The notes: generated by a model from the letters alone, not told the origin. Shown: positions 10,483 to 22,841, counted from the stretch's first letter. The stretch: DNA of 64,000 nucleotides from Aptenodytes patagonicus (GCF_965638725.1 NC_134961.1:1240001-1304000), one strand, 5' to 3'. Numbers and translations: made by a program.

Positions 10483-13400
10483 CTACAGCAGAGCAGAACA
10501 GAGGATTAGGCTGGGAGTACTGTACATCACTCTCGTATGTGCCTGCTCTGACACGTTCCTGGGGTCCCTGCTATTTTAATGGCTCAGACAGCCCGAGGGT
10601 TCCTGCAAAAGTGTGCCCAACCCAGCGGGAAAGGAAGCTGGATAAGGCTTGTACACCGAACACAGTTTCTCTCCACACCAAGACCTGCCCCACAGTTACA
10701 ATTCCCGCTTCCTCTCCATTTGCAAAGATACTCAGTAGGCCCAATTTCCCAAATCAACAGAAGTCTGTTCACTAATGGCTGCACAACTTCACCATAAAAA
10801 TAACACTACTGAAAAAGAGTGGGTATTCAATTCCTCCCACTCGCCCTTTTAGTTCGCAGGTGGATGGGAAATAGAGACATAAAGGCTTCACAAGCATGGA
10901 GCACAGATGATGAGGAGTGGATAAGCTGCACTCACGGTGTTACCTGATCTACTTGACACCAAGCGCGTCCACTGAAAGTTATGTCTTTTCCTTTATCCCA
11001 GGCCATTAGAGGCACAACATAAAAATATGCTACTGATCACCTACTGCAGTGTGATAAGGCATTGAGCAGCTCGTGGCAGACTTCTTACCTTGTGCAGCTG
11101 AATGGCCAATTCCTGCATCTCAGCCTCCAGCCGATCTGCATAGGCCAGCTCCAGGGCATCACTGGGTGGCCGAGCGTTGCTGTGCCATCGGGCAATGGCA
11201 GAAGTCATCTTCCTCTTGGGTCCAAACAGACTGGTGGGAGAATGGCAAACTGTCAGGGACCAAACACTGCGTCGTCTGTCCCTAGGCCCAAAGGGATGCC
11301 ATGAGGACCTCTGCAGCCTCCTGGGTCCTCCAAGGCACCTCCAAAAACAGGAGCCTGTTGCAGCCAAGAACTAGGGGATGTCAAAATTGCGTGGGAGACA
11401 GCCAGAACAGAAAAGCACTCACTAGCTAAACTTTCCGGACCAGGTTGCGTGCATGGTTTGTAAGGGGAAAGATAAGAACTACATTACAGACACTCACGTG
11501 ATGCCTATTTCCTTCAGATCACTCTCTGTGAGGGTCAGGAAGATCCGGAGGTCGACATCTTGCTCCTCAAACACTTGCAGATACTTCAGGCACCCAATCT
11601 GCTCAAGGAACGTTGCCAGGTCCTGCAGCCCATCCAAAACAAACTTATTTATACCCTCACAAACAGAAGCATTGCCATGCCTCTTCATCGTAAGCACCTG
11701 CTTCCTCATGTTGCTGTTATGCCTTCCTGGGTTCTAGCAGCAATCATGACTCCCCCTGGTTAACTGCCCTTCTTCGTCGTCACACAACAGGACTGGCCTG
11801 TCTGCTGCAGCCATTGCCTCTTGTAACAAATGCGGAGAAGACAGACACACCAACATCTACCCTAGCCCCCACCACAGCCATGTTTGGTAGCACACCCACA
11901 GGCCTGAGAGTCTAGAATACCCCTCCAAGCAAGAGCAACACCTAAGCAGACGGTTCTTTGTACAAGAAATTGCTGTTTCACAAGCATTTAAGTTTGGGCA
12001 GAGGTTTGGAATCAAAGGTGTTTTGGTGACAACCTCCCTTTTATCTGAGAAGGCCAAGAAAGCAGCTTAGGCAACCTTGGAAAAGCCTCCCAAGCTTGAT
12101 ACAGTGACGTGGTCTGCATTACTTCAGAGACAACTTTCTGTGCATAGTTACCTGGGGCCCTGTATAGGCAGGGGGCTCAGGAAGGATTAGGTGCTGATTA
12201 GAGCCCCCAGTTTTCCCTGGGCAGTGGGTCCAGTGGCTATCACTGTTGCTGTAGCGATTCTTGATCTTAAAGCTCTTGGCTTGTTTCCGACTTGGGGGAC
12301 TGTTTGCATGGTCAGAATCCTGAAAAAGAAAGAAAAAACCCACAAAATGTAAAGGCCAAGGATGATCATGCGAAGATGCCAGGATCACTGTAGCTAACAA
12401 GCGCAGACTCCTCCAAGTCCCAAGCTCTAAATCCAGGTCGTGGTCCACAAACACAGGCAACAAAGACCAACAAAGCCTTTATTAGGAAGGGCTGAGTCAG
12501 GTCACTCCCAAGATGGCAGCTTGCTACCATGGAATGGTATGAGGCTCTTGCAATCCCAGCTTAGGAAGCAACATGCCAGAGCAAAGAGCAATGCTGAATC
12601 CTCCCTGAACCAATACAACGCACTGAGATTCCACCTGTGAGAAGCTCCTCAAGATAGAGGACTTTTGCTCACGTTCAGCTATATCACCCTTCTGTACATC
12701 AGCCCCAGAGCTACGTCTTGAACCATGTGAGCTGTGACTTGAACCACTGAGTAACCTCCAACCTCTTCCCCTTTCTGTACTTCAGAAATGCCAATACAGC
12801 ACTGCTGTGCTTCTCTAAATCTTACTATACTGCCTGCTATCTCGCCAAGCTCAAGGACTGACCCAGCTCTAGCAAGTCACATCCTTTCTTGACCACCGCC
12901 TAGCTAGAAGTCTGCAAAGAGTTCAGAAGCTGGAGAGAACCTAAAAATTACTGACTAGCCACCAACCACCTGTTCTAGAGTGAATGTGCTCTGAGAGTTG
13001 GCTACTAGCCAGAGATCAAACAAGCCAATCCATAATCTTCAAATATGGAAATTGGTTTTCTTGTCCCTGTAATACTACCTTTCCTCACCCAGCCTGGTAC
13101 TACAGCCTCCTGTGGAGGTAGAGCCATAGCAGGCTGTGGAAGGGTGACAGCACTGGTCAAGCTGAAGGCAGAGAAAGGAAAATTAAAAACCCCACCTCAT
13201 TACTTTCCAAGGAGCCTTCACTGCTGACCCCCAGGGCTTTGGTCAGGCATTCACTGCTGCTGCTGCTGCTCCTGACGGTTGCTAAGTTGTTGGTGAAGAA
13301 AACATTATCCTCTGGAAAGGAATATGAAAAAAGAGTTTGAGGTTCAGCTTCCTTGCACTCAGTGCTGGTTTTGCTACACAATTACCAGCAAAACCTGCTG

Positions 13401-16400
13401 GAGGTGTAAAGGAAGGAGAAACCCAGAGCAAGGGTTCATATGCAGCACTCATGACACAAGACGATTCTGACAGAAATATCACGTCTGATCCCAGGCACTA
13501 ATCTTTCTCCAAGTCTGTTTAGTACCACAGAGAGCAGGAAGGCTGAGTGTGTGTGTTTCTGTGAGGCTCTTGGTTATGGGGTGGAAAAGTGGGTTATTAC
13601 TACCAAGCCTGCACTCCCATTAGTAAAGTTCAGGAAAGGCCTTTCCTTCAGCCCAGAGCCAATGCAGAGCCACGCTATCCTTTATTAATTTAGGAACTGC
13701 CCGTAGATCCTTCCTTTGTGCTGCTTCACAGAGTGGTGAGGTTGGAAGGGACCTCTGGAGGTCATCTTGTCCAAACCCCTGCTCAAACAGGGTCACCTAC
13801 AGCAGGTTGCCCAGGACCATGTCCAGGAGCACATCCAAGGATGGAGACTCCACAACCTCTGACACCCTGCCCCAGTGTGCAGTCACCCTCACAGTATTTA
13901 AATAAAATAAAAAGAAAAAAAAGCATTTCCTTATGTTCAGAGGGAACCTCCTGTCTTTCAGTTTGCGCTCATTGCCTCTTGTCCTGTCACTGGCCACCAC
14001 TGAAAACAGCCTTGTTCCATCTTCTTTACACCCTCCCTTCAGATTATTTGTACAAATTGATGAGATCCCTACTGAGCTTTCTCTTCTGTAGGCTAAACCA
14101 TCCCAGCTCTCTCAGCCTTTCCTCATGAGAGATACTCCAATCCTCAACATCTTAGTGGGAAAGGAACATGCAAACCAAGGGGTTGGTCTCACATCCAGGT
14201 GTGCATTGCAAGCCAGACTATTTTCTGAGACAGTGACTTACCCCTGCTGCTGCTGCTCTCCACATCCTGCTCATTAATTGGAGAGGTAACGTCCCGGTTC
14301 CGGATATCGTCTGCTTCACAGCTGCCATCATCATTGAAGGTAACGTAGCCCTGAGGAGGGACCTGCTCTGTGTGCAAGAGGAAGGGAGAACCAATAAAGA
14401 TCAGGATGCAAGTTACCAGGGAGGCTCCAGCAGGAAAAGTGACCACTCAGGGATTTGAAAATAATCAAAAGAAGAGACTGTTTTCTCAACTAGCAGTTTT
14501 TCTGTGTGCTTTTTAGAAGGGACCCTGAGAAATGCATATGTCTACAGCCTCCCTCACACAAACACACATCAGCTGTACTTGATTTAAGTGGTTGCACCGA
14601 AAAAAAGTCAGAGGAAACAGCCTCATAGCAGAGATGCACTTTAAATAGCAGCTTTCAGCATTTCCTCTCCTCTTCATACCCAAATCAAAGGGAAAAAACA
14701 TCTGCTTAAGAGATCAGGGTGCCAGCTATGTCCCATCCCCAGCCAAGCACACCCTGTAAAGCCAACCCCTCTGCATCTGTGTTAACACGCTAGTAGCATC
14801 CCACTATTGTTTCAGAAGCTGACGGTATCATTTCAATACAGCCACTGCCTGTGGGATAGTATGTATCTGTATTAAGAGAATGAACCAAACTTTGAACATG
14901 CTTTTAAGTCCATATTCTTGGCTATTCTAGACAACTAGGTAATCAGCCTGAGAAATACCTATGGCTATGACACGCGCACAAGAAAACAAAACTCAAACCG
15001 CTGCATCCAGGGGTTGATGTCTGAACTGGGATGATCTTTCTCTTGGCCTATTGCAAGGGTTTTATAATCTCATTTTTAAGTAGTATTTCAAGCATCAGGG
15101 AAGACAAAACTGACAGGTCTAGCAGCAGCGAGCTCACGTTCATGATCAATGATTTCTTGGCCTGTGTAACCACTTCCTCCGTCGTCAGCTTGAGAAGGGT
15201 TCTCAAACTTTTGAGCCTACCTCAAAAAGGGAAGCTGGACTGTTCTCAAGAGGGAACAGTAATTGAGGTAAGAGAAGTATTTGTTCCACTCATCAATATC
15301 CAGCCCTGACAAGAGTTCAAGGGGTTTTCTTTTTAAACCAGAGATTGGATAGCTGTGTACGGTGGTGTTCGCTATCTTTGTTTCGGTACAAGCCACACAT
15401 GAATCCCAAATCAAAGGAAAAAAAATGTTGGCACAGAAATAGCTGCATAGCATTTGAGAGACCTCAAAGGACTCTCAATTAGGCTTCTAACTATTCTTAC
15501 CATAGCGAGACTGCTTCTTTCCTCCGATTCCAACTGCTGTTATCTTAGCCAAAGCCTGGGGCCCATCGTGGATGCTAGGACCCTTGGTCCTACGAACAGG
15601 TCTCTGTCTCTGGGGAGCAGAACACGATTCATCTGAGGAACTCAGCTCTTCATATTTTCCTGTAGTTCAAACAAAGATTGTTAGCAGCATAGTAATTCAT
15701 TTACCTACTTTATTTGCTACTGGTCCTATAAACGCAGTGGAAATAAAAAGGAAATGTTAAAAGAGGGAGGGTGAAACAGTTTAACCAGGTCAGAAAAGGG
15801 CCAGCAGACAAAAAATTGTTGGATCCATATGCCTCTTCCATCCTCAGAAATGCTGGAATTTCCAGGACAGACCAGCTAGTACTACCCCATACACGTAGTA
15901 ACATACTTTCAAAATATCAAGCACCTCTCTTCAGGTTCTATCTTAAAATGAACAAGGTAAAACATCTCTGTTACCTGGACCCCTGCAGAAGACCTTGGGC
16001 ACTGGGGCTGCATGCAAATCTATCAGCCCCACAATCTTCGTATGTCCATACTTCATGGCCAGTGTCCGTGCTGTGGCTCCAGTGTTATCTCTGACATCTG
16101 CCTTTACCCCCTATAGAAGAAAATCATCTTTAAAATGTACATAGCAGAGGGCACTGTATACAAAAATTCAAGGGAGCCAAAGAATTGTCTTAGTTCCTCC
16201 AAGCCCATCAGAAATACAGCCTCACCTCTGACAGACAGTTCAAGCTCCACTAATACCTTGTTGCCCTATCCACAGTCTCTCCAGTCCCTGAATGCCAAGT
16301 AGCCCAGGAATATGGCTCTTGTGCATTACCACGGGGACCTAGTTTGTTTTATCTGAAAAGTGTTTTCCATTGCTGCCTCCTTCTGGAAGTAAGCTGGACC

Positions 16401-18656
16401 AGTTAAATGGGATATTAAAAACGAATTGTTTAACATCAAGAGACATGCATGCTCATAAGCTTTTGGAGGTGGAAGATGCTCACTAGCCCAAGCGTGCAAG
16501 CCCATAAACAATATGGAGATTACTGCACTATCTGTTTTCTAATTCAGTCATTATTCAGTTAAATCTGGACAGTTAGACATCACCCCAATTCGTGCAAGGC
16601 CAGTGCAAAATCAGAGCACTAGCCTTCAGAAAGCAGATACTTTGAGAACAGTCCTGGAAGTCTGGGACTTCAGAGGTGACCGTCATCAAGGATCAAACAT
16701 AACACTGTAAAAGTCCGGTGTCGAACTTGTGGTTCTTCCTCTCTAAGGGCTGGAACCACAGATTTCCAGCTTTACAGAGAACTGTCTAGACACTTACGTG
16801 ATTGAGAAGGTACTGAACAATTATCTCATGGCCAGAAGCGGCTGCTTCCATCAGAGGCGTATATCCATACACAGGCTCCCTAGAGAGAGAACAAACACGC
16901 ACACATGGACTATCATAATCAAAACTGAAATATGCTGCAGTTTTCGCCATACCCTAATAGGGCATCGCTAGCCTCTACCCTCAGCTGATCACAAACTGTA
17001 CCATGTGTTGGCTGTTCTACTGCACTCTGGTCTATCTCAGTAAAACCCCCAGTGGAGATTCACTAAGTGTTACTCTATTGGCTGCACAGCAACAGATTAC
17101 TCTTCCAGTTACACATCTGCCTTCCAGTAGCAAAATCAATTTTGCAGGAGCTAACAAAGCAAGGACCTCTTGTTGACCTCAGGCAATTCAATATGCATAA
17201 ATGTACAGGCAGTTCCCAAGGCACAGGAATGCACTGCGCACTTCAGAAAAACAAACTGAACTCCAAGTACACAGAAAATTCAATAGAAAGACTTGCAAAG
17301 CGCACTTGAGTTCAGAAGGCGTTGCACCTGCTTGCTTTCAGAGTTTAGCCCATAATTAAACAAGTAGTAAATCTAATTTCTCTCGATCTTAGTTAAATAA
17401 ACAGTGACAACGTGGGCAGACTTCACGGTTCAGTTCGCAGGTCACCTGTCCTTGCATTAGCTAATAGCGTGCCATACTTTCTAAGGTACAGGAGGAAAGA
17501 CAAAAGCAGGCATCTTCTCCCTGTCCATGTTCGAATGCGTTCATAAGCCAACTGCTGCTTCCATATCTGAAATATCTTTTGAGAAATGAAATGACACGAT
17601 TCCTCCTTACTTGCAGTTGGCATTTGCTCCATTGTCCAGTAAGAACTTGACCATCTGCTGATGTCCGGCGCTGGTGCAGTGAAATAAGGCAGTCCAACCA
17701 TGAATGTCCTTCATCTCCAGCTCTGCGCCTTGCTTCAAGAGAACAGAGAATGTTCTTTACTGCACCCCCTCTGCTGGGTCTCTTAGCCACTGCCCCTCTG
17801 CACTGTGATACCAAGAGAGTTTAAATCCCTGTCAGGAAGCTGAACTCGCAACAGAACATAAATTGCACACTTTGGTTGCAACTGGTGGAGAATTTAAACC
17901 ATGTAGTGTGGCTTTACCTATTTATTATGGGATACACACCTGTAGAAGAAAGTAAGCAACACTTTCATTTCCACAGCTGGAGGCCAGCATGAGCGGCGTC
18001 TGCCCTTCTGGCGTTGGGATGTTCACATTCACTCCCGCTTCCAGCAGCAGGTGCACAATGGTGTCGTGGCCAATGTAGGAGGCATACATCAGTGGAGTCC
18101 AGCCACCACAATTCCTCTTATTTAAATCCAGATCTCCACTAAATAACAGAGAAAAGAATTCAGCTGACCTACCGTCCTGGAGCTGTAGATCACAGTAGGT
18201 TTCTGCAGCTGCTTGCTACCATCACTGTATTGAAAGAAAGCTGAAAAAAATTCTAGCACTGAAGCCTGCATGGGAATTCCTATTAGCTCAAGAACAACTT
18301 CCACCAAATCACTAAGGAGATAATTTTTATCAACAGACTTTTCCCTTGAAACCTTGTGCTTAAGAACACTTCGGGAGTTCCAGTGATGCGCCCCCGTTGC
18401 AACGTTAGATTGACCTGTATAGCAGCCGGTGAAAAAACATAACTGGCAGTAACCATAGACCTGTGCCCCCCCCAGCCCCTCCTTACCGCTGAATACACTC
18501 CTGCACCACTTCATACTGGCCGACGGAGGAGGCCGTGTGCAAGTCCAGGGGAACGTCCAGCTCTTCCCGACAGATCATCTGACCGACCCCGTGCCACATG
18601 GAAAGGCTGCGGCTCAGCAGCTCCGACTCACTGGCTTCGTCACTCAGCTCCGACAT
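7338..18656 (-). CDS. ANKS3: ANKS3, ankyrin repeat and SAM domain protein 3 (complete, 15 coding exons)
   Basis: Scaffold of the ciliary nephronophthisis module; the family is known to bind ANKS6 and NEK8 through SAM and ankyrin parts. Coding exons on the minus strand: 18656-18487, 18138-17940, 17732-17611, 16879-16798, 16110-15975, 15659-15501, 14367-14242, 13311-13196, 12319-12152, 11622-11498, 11230-11089, 10482-10310, 9040-8925, 8018-7935, 7420-7338. All junctions are GT/AG and phase-matched, giving 666 residues against 656 recalled for human. Start chosen at MSELSDEASE, which matches the human N-terminus. Ankyrin repeats span about 35-230, a Ser-rich linker 237-426, SAM about 427-490, coiled coil about 495-610. 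Neighbours: head to head with DNAAF8, tail to tail with the receptor gene. No frameshift or missing domain was seen. Confidence 0.95.
11089..11622 (-). CDS. ANKS3: ANKS3 coding exons 10-11: SAM domain and start of coiled coil
   Basis: Exon 11622-11498 begins DLATFLEQIGCLKYLQVF and continues EEQDVDLRIFLTLTESDLKE. Exon 11230-11089 adds IGIT-LFGPKRKMTSAIARWH, which completes the five-helix SAM fold and its C-terminal helix. The DLRIFLTLTESDLKEIGI core is nearly identical to the human protein as I recall it. SAM domains of this family polymerise or pair end to end with those of ANKS6. The second exon then enters a charged helical stretch (LEAEMQELAIQLHK). Confidence 0.95.
12152..15659 (-). CDS. 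ANKS3: ANKS3 coding exons 6-9: Ser-rich linker
   Basis: Exons 15659-15501, 14367-14242, 13311-13196 and 12319-12152 encode residues 237-426, a low-complexity linker. Family landmarks are SSSDESC, PPQGYVTFN, RDVTSPINEQDVESSSS and SSEGSLESNEDSDH. Two serine runs are coded by AGC repeats, so both sites are length-variable candidates. The linker has no predicted fold that I can see. It is acidic and serine-rich, as expected of a phosphorylated spacer between ankyrin and SAM domains. Confidence 0.9.
13727..14157 (-). mobile_element. CR1 LINE fragment in an ANKS3 intron
   Basis: The sequence from GAGGTTGGAAGGGACCTCTG to the CTCTCAGCCTTTCCTCATGA region is the reverse complement of a CR1 3' end. It contains the usual GCTCAAACAGG and GCAGGTTGCCCAGGACCATG segments. 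An A-rich patch (13895-13923) interrupts it. It is 5'-truncated like nearly all avian CR1 copies and lies on the coding strand of ANKS3. Confidence 0.88.
15975..18656 (-). CDS. ANKS3: ANKS3 coding exons 1-5: N-terminus and ankyrin repeats
   Basis: These five exons encode residues 1-236. The ankyrin repeat signature GWTPLMYASYIGHDTIVHLL appears in exon 2, and related units GQTPLMLASSCGNESVAYFL, GWTALFHCTSAGHQQMVKFL and YTPLMEAAASGHEIIVQYLL follow. A fifth unit, TGATARTLAMKYGHTKIVGL, closes the block. Exon lengths are 170 (coding), 199, 122, 82 and 136 nt, with phases 2, 0, 2, 0 and 1. Each repeat keeps the G-TPL and GH positions of a folded helix-turn-helix unit. This block is expected to bind partner proteins. 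Confidence 0.93.
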
Positions 18657-18808
18657 CCCACCCTGAGTAACCAAAGCAAAGCAGAACTTTTAGCTGCTGC
18701 TCTCCATTTTCTATAGAACATGGCAACACCCATCGGCGCTACAGCTCCAAGGTGCCATGGGCTTGGAAGGTGACGTCATCTCAGAGGTACAGCGTTTCAA
18801 ATTCCTAC

Positions 18809-18909
18809 CTCTACTTTGATCGCCTCCTTAGCCTGAAGCAATAAGACTTGCTGAGGAGTTTTTGCTGGCAGTTCTTTCTTGCTGCAGTGGACTCTGGGAT
18901 TTGAATACA
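18809..18909 (-). other. ANKS3: Candidate ANKS3 5' non-coding exon
   Basis: On the minus strand this 101-nt segment is bounded by TTTTTCCAG at its start and GTAGGA at its end. It lies 147 bp upstream of the first coding exon. That coding exon itself has an acceptor (TTACTCAG) six bases before the ATG codon, so a spliced leader exon must exist. The segment has no in-frame ATG that extends the protein. Confidence 0.5.
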
Positions 18910-20829
18910 CTGGAAAAATAAAAGCCAATAATGCTAAAAAAAACATCTTTCAAATCTCATTTTAAGACTTCAGAGGCACTGGCTTTCTTTCCTCCCCTTC
19001 TAATCAAAATATGCCTAAGGCAGCTTTGGATACCCTCGTCAAGAGAAGACTAAACACCTATTTAAGTGCTGACAGCATGCTTAGTGTTATACAAAAGATT
19101 GTAGTTCTTGGTCTGTGTGTTTTATAATTCGGAGAGAGAATTAAGAATTCATGTGTCAGATGTTCCTGCTCTTCCTCCATCTGTCTTCTATTACAGGATG
19201 GCCCTGCTTAAATTAAGACATGGTCATGAATAATGACAACTGTCCGCTGCTCTCAAAAGTAGTTAATATCACTTGAATCGGGTGCACACTTCATTGTGTC
19301 ATCAGGTTGTAAGTAGGTTGTTTCTACCACTTATTGTTTCAGCACTTCAGAAGCAGCCCAGTCCTGTCTCTGTGAATCTTGGAAATTGCTGAAACACTTC
19401 GAGCAGCAGTGCACCTGCCCATTCATTATCTGAGCATGTCCACCGTCCTGCAGACTGTAACTTAATTACAAAGCTCGTACAGTTTCATGACTGTCTGAAA
19501 GGTTTATTTCCCATCCCTAGCCTTAGGGAGCAATTGCATATTAATCATTTTAACCACTCACAGGAGAGTGTTCTTGCTTGGCACTTCATAAAAAGCTGCT
19601 CGACGCAGCTGCATCTATCATCTGAGGTCTTCAGCTGCAGTTTCAGGCTACACCCAAGTCAATCCAATGGGAAGCGCTTTCCCCTCCTTGTAGTCTCACC
19701 ACCCACCATGCAGCACTTCTGGGGTTTGCCCGGTCCCACTACATATCATGTCGGGCAGCTAAGCCAACGTAAAGTATTCTTTCTTTTTCCTGATAATTTC
19801 TTGCCAATTTAATTCCTCAGACTGATTCATTCTGGGGTCGTGCAAATGTCAGATTTGGCATTGGTGAAGAATAAAAGGGAGCAGGAACATGCTTTTCAGC
19901 AGCAGTTACTCTTTAGATTGCCTCAGCTGCAACATTTCAAAACCGTACTTGTATTTTCTAAAGAATTGGGAGTCTTTGTCTTGCAAGCACCAGCCCCTTT
20001 TCTTACAACATAAGCAAAACACCTTTAATTCCTACCTCTTCACTCCCCATCTGGATCCTTTCTCCCACACCTTGCTTTTTCCTCCCCACTCCTCCTTCTT
20101 CAGTTTGTTAAGACTGCAAAAGCACCACCCATTCTACCTAATCAGCGTGTGCTGGTAATAAATGATTCCTTTCTTAAGATATCTGCAAAAGCACCTATTT
20201 TACGTAATAGCAGCAATTTGTATTACACTGGCAACCCAGAGGCCTCAGGCAAGAATATGCAGGGCAGAACACAAATGAAAGACCTGAACACTTCACCGTC
20301 AAAATACAAGGAGATATAAGTGGATTTAAGTGGATCATAAGGGGGGAAAAGTAGGAGCATTTCTCACTACAACAGATTAAAGCTGCCCCCGGAAGGCAAA
20401 GAGGCATGTTCACAGTTAGTTGAAGGAGGCAAAATCCAGGACAGTTTGTAGAAGCATTCAGATGAAAGTGAAACTCTCCATTCTCTCTGCAGACCTCCTT
20501 GTTAATTGGATACCTTAACTATAAAAAAACCACGGATGTTTGGTCTTTGTCAGAATCAGCCCCACATCAGGTACTAGTTACCAACACAACTTTAGCAAGT
20601 TGATCCACAGTCAACAGGGCAATGTTGACATGACAGAAAGGTTATGCTTGACTCCAGAATATTCAAGAGACTCAGCCTCATTCCTACCACCTGCACTGTG
20701 CTCTAACTGCCTAGGTCTTTGTGGGTTTTTTCGTTGTGGTTTGTTTTTGTTTTTTTTAAACTCTGAGATTTCACCCCAGCCTGAACTGGAGCATGATGTC
20801 AGCTGTGTAAGCACCTGAGAAAATAACAG

Positions 20830-21230
20830 GAGGCAGCTGAACAGAATCTACAGGAGAACAATAAAAGTGATCAGAGCCCTAAGGACTGAAATGAAAAGAC
20901 TGGGTGAAATGAAATCAGAGTTGTCTGGCCTAAAGAGAAGATGCCTGGAGGGGACATGTGATAACAGCTTTCAAATACATAAATGTTTGCTGCAGAGAGG
21001 ACAAAAGAAATAATCTGTTCCTTGTGGCCATGGTGAACATGACAGGACATAACAGTCTTAAGTTGTAGCATGGTAGATTTTGGTTAAAGACCACAAAAAT
21101 CCTTGTAAAAGTGAAAACAAGGGTACTGAGATGGATTACCAGCAGCGATTCGGTTGCTAAGAATAAGCTAGAAAAAGACGTCCTGAACATTTACAGGCTG
21201 TTCTCTTGCTTTGGGGCAGAGCAATTAATT
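20830..21230 (+). mobile_element. Old CR1/L3-type LINE fragment
   Basis: Plus-strand sequence follows the 3' half of a CR1-type element in order: AGAACAATAAAAGTGATCAG, a degraded copy of the GGCTGTTCAGCCTGGAGAAG region (TGTCTGGCCTAAAGAGAAGA), CATGACAGGACATAACAG and a later GGTAGATTTTGGTTAAA. It is far more diverged than the other two copies, so it is an old insertion. Confidence 0.6.
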
Positions 21231-21261
21231 TAACATTTGTTAGAGACATTCCTCAGCCCCA

Positions 21262-21345
21262 TGAGGCTGTTATTATTAGTTATATTTACTACATCAACAC
21301 CTAGCTATTTATCAGGATCAGAACTCTACCGTGCTGAGACTCAGA
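21262..21345 (+). repeat. Probable ancient dispersed repeat relic
   Basis: The stretch TTATTATTAGTTATATTTAC followed by CACCTAG, ATCAGGATCAGAACTCTACC and GTGCTGAGA resembles a common reptile and bird repeat. That repeat reads TTATT-rich, then GTGCCTAG, then CAGGATC, then CATTGTGCTAGG. Divergence is high and the family name is uncertain. Confidence 0.3.
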
Positions 21346-22517
21346 GCAGGTAGCAAACACCACACTGTCCTGGATTCAGAGAGTTTGCTGTCTGAGCAGA
21401 TGAGAAAAACCAGAAGGCAGAAAAAAAGAAATACACCATAAAAACTTAATATGAAAACTGCAGCAAAAAGCACCTTAGTATACCTTTTTGGAGGATAAGC
21501 CTAAGGAACAAGAGACGGTAGATGGAAGAGTGGCAGAATAACCATACTAAAATAAATGGGAGGCAATTTGAGAAGCAACTGAGGCAACCAGTCCCCAACG
21601 CAGAACAAAACCAACACTGCTCATTAATCACCACTCATCAGGCACCATTAAGCTGCATTGGCTCTGCTAAATTCATTCTCTCACACCCTCTTCCACAAGC
21701 ACAGGTAACATCCATACAGTCCTTCTGTCCCACAAGACACCCAAGACAGCACAAGCGTGGAGGTTGCTGGAGTTTCCAACTGAGCCATCAAGCTGATAAC
21801 ATGCTTCACTTCTGCTCCTGACTTAGTTCTATCTCCACTAAATTCAGCAACAACCTACTGGAGGAAATAAGAAGCCTTGTTACATCCTTGTATAGGTACA
21901 AAGAGTTGTCACCAGCTCAGTCAGAACAACAAGCACTCCCAGAGCCAGAACACCTCATCTTCACACTACTGTTGTCTGCTGACTGACCAGAGATGGGCAC
22001 ACGCGCTACAGCTGTAGGAACCGCATCAGGTTTCACAGGACAGTGGTGTGCGAGAGAAAGTATTCCTGCAGCACGAGCTCCATCCAGCTGAGGACCTGCA
22101 ACACCTAGGTTCAATCCTACGCACGCCTGTTGAAAAGACACCAAGCTCTTCATCCATACCACGAGCCTGGCACTCTCAGGCACGTTAAAGCACATAATAC
22201 GCTCCCAAAAAGACAAGATAAGAGGCACAAAAGCACTTTACAGCCACATTAGGGAGCGCATTTCCCAGGACAGGGGCTATGCCAGGCAAGGTGCAGCACT
22301 CCAAGGCAGCCAGACACCACAGCCCCTGGGGCTCGGTGCCGGGCAGGCTCCAGTCGCCCAGCGATGCGCCTGAAGAGGCACAAGCCCGGTTGTGGCTGTC
22401 AAACCAGTAACTACGCGGTTGTTACCAGAAGTCTCACAGCAAAACGGTTTCCAGACACGTTATCCCTGCACCTCACTGGGCCACAGTTCCCCCGAGGCCC
22501 TCCTAGGAACTCGGTCT

Positions 22518-22604
22518 CGGCCCCGCGGCGGGGTAGGCCGGGGCACCCCAGCGGCGCGGAGCCCGCGCCGCTGGGGTGCCCCGGCCTACCCCGCCGCGGG
22601 GCCG
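22518..22604. repeat. Perfect 42-bp inverted repeat with a 3-nt loop
   Basis: The left arm (22518-22559) is the exact reverse complement of the right arm (22563-22604). The loop is AGC. The arms contain GGCCCCGCGGCGGGGTAGGC and, inward, CGGGGCACCCCAGCGGCGCG. It lies about 140 bp downstream of the likely ANKS3 first donor, so it would be in ANKS3 intron 1 RNA. Such a perfect foldback may be a real recent event or an assembly or library artefact. Confidence 0.97.
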
Positions 22605-22743
22605 GTAGACCTCAGCTAGCGGACCGGAACCCCTCCGGCCATGAGCCCGCCGAGACCGGCGACCGCCTGGGGACGGCCCCATAGGCGGCTACGCCCAAGC
22701 CGGCCCTCCCCACAGTCACCGGAGAACCGCCACCGGCCCTCAC

Positions 22744-22840
22744 CTGCACACCCGGTGAGCTCCGCTATCGGAAGCCGCCCCGCCCGCGCAAAGAATGCTG
22801 GGAACCCGCCGCCCGGCCGAGCCTCCAGACTACAAATCCC
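22744..22840 (-). other. ANKS3: Candidate ANKS3 first (non-coding) exon
   Basis: On the minus strand a strong donor, CAG|GTGAGG, ends an exon at 22744 inside the CpG-rich block. It is the expected position for the 5' leader of ANKS3. The 5' end is unknown, and I placed it near the ACTACA motif only as a guide. Confidence 0.4.
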
Positions 22841-22841
22841 A
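22829..22841 (+). promoter_or_regulatory. ACTACAnnTCCCA motif (THAP11/ZNF143 type)
   Basis: ACTACAAATCCCA matches the ACTACAnnTCCCA element known from many vertebrate bidirectional promoters. A partial related sequence, ATGCTGGGA, lies 28 bp away (22795-22803). Binding is inferred from the motif only. Confidence 0.6.

Larger units (their letters stand above)
18910..22517 (-). other. ANKS3 5' intron sequence, mostly without features
   Basis: Beyond the repeat relics listed separately (20.8-21.35 kb) I see only AT-rich intron sequence and short chance open frames. No further exon of ANKS3 is convincing in this stretch. Confidence 0.4.
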
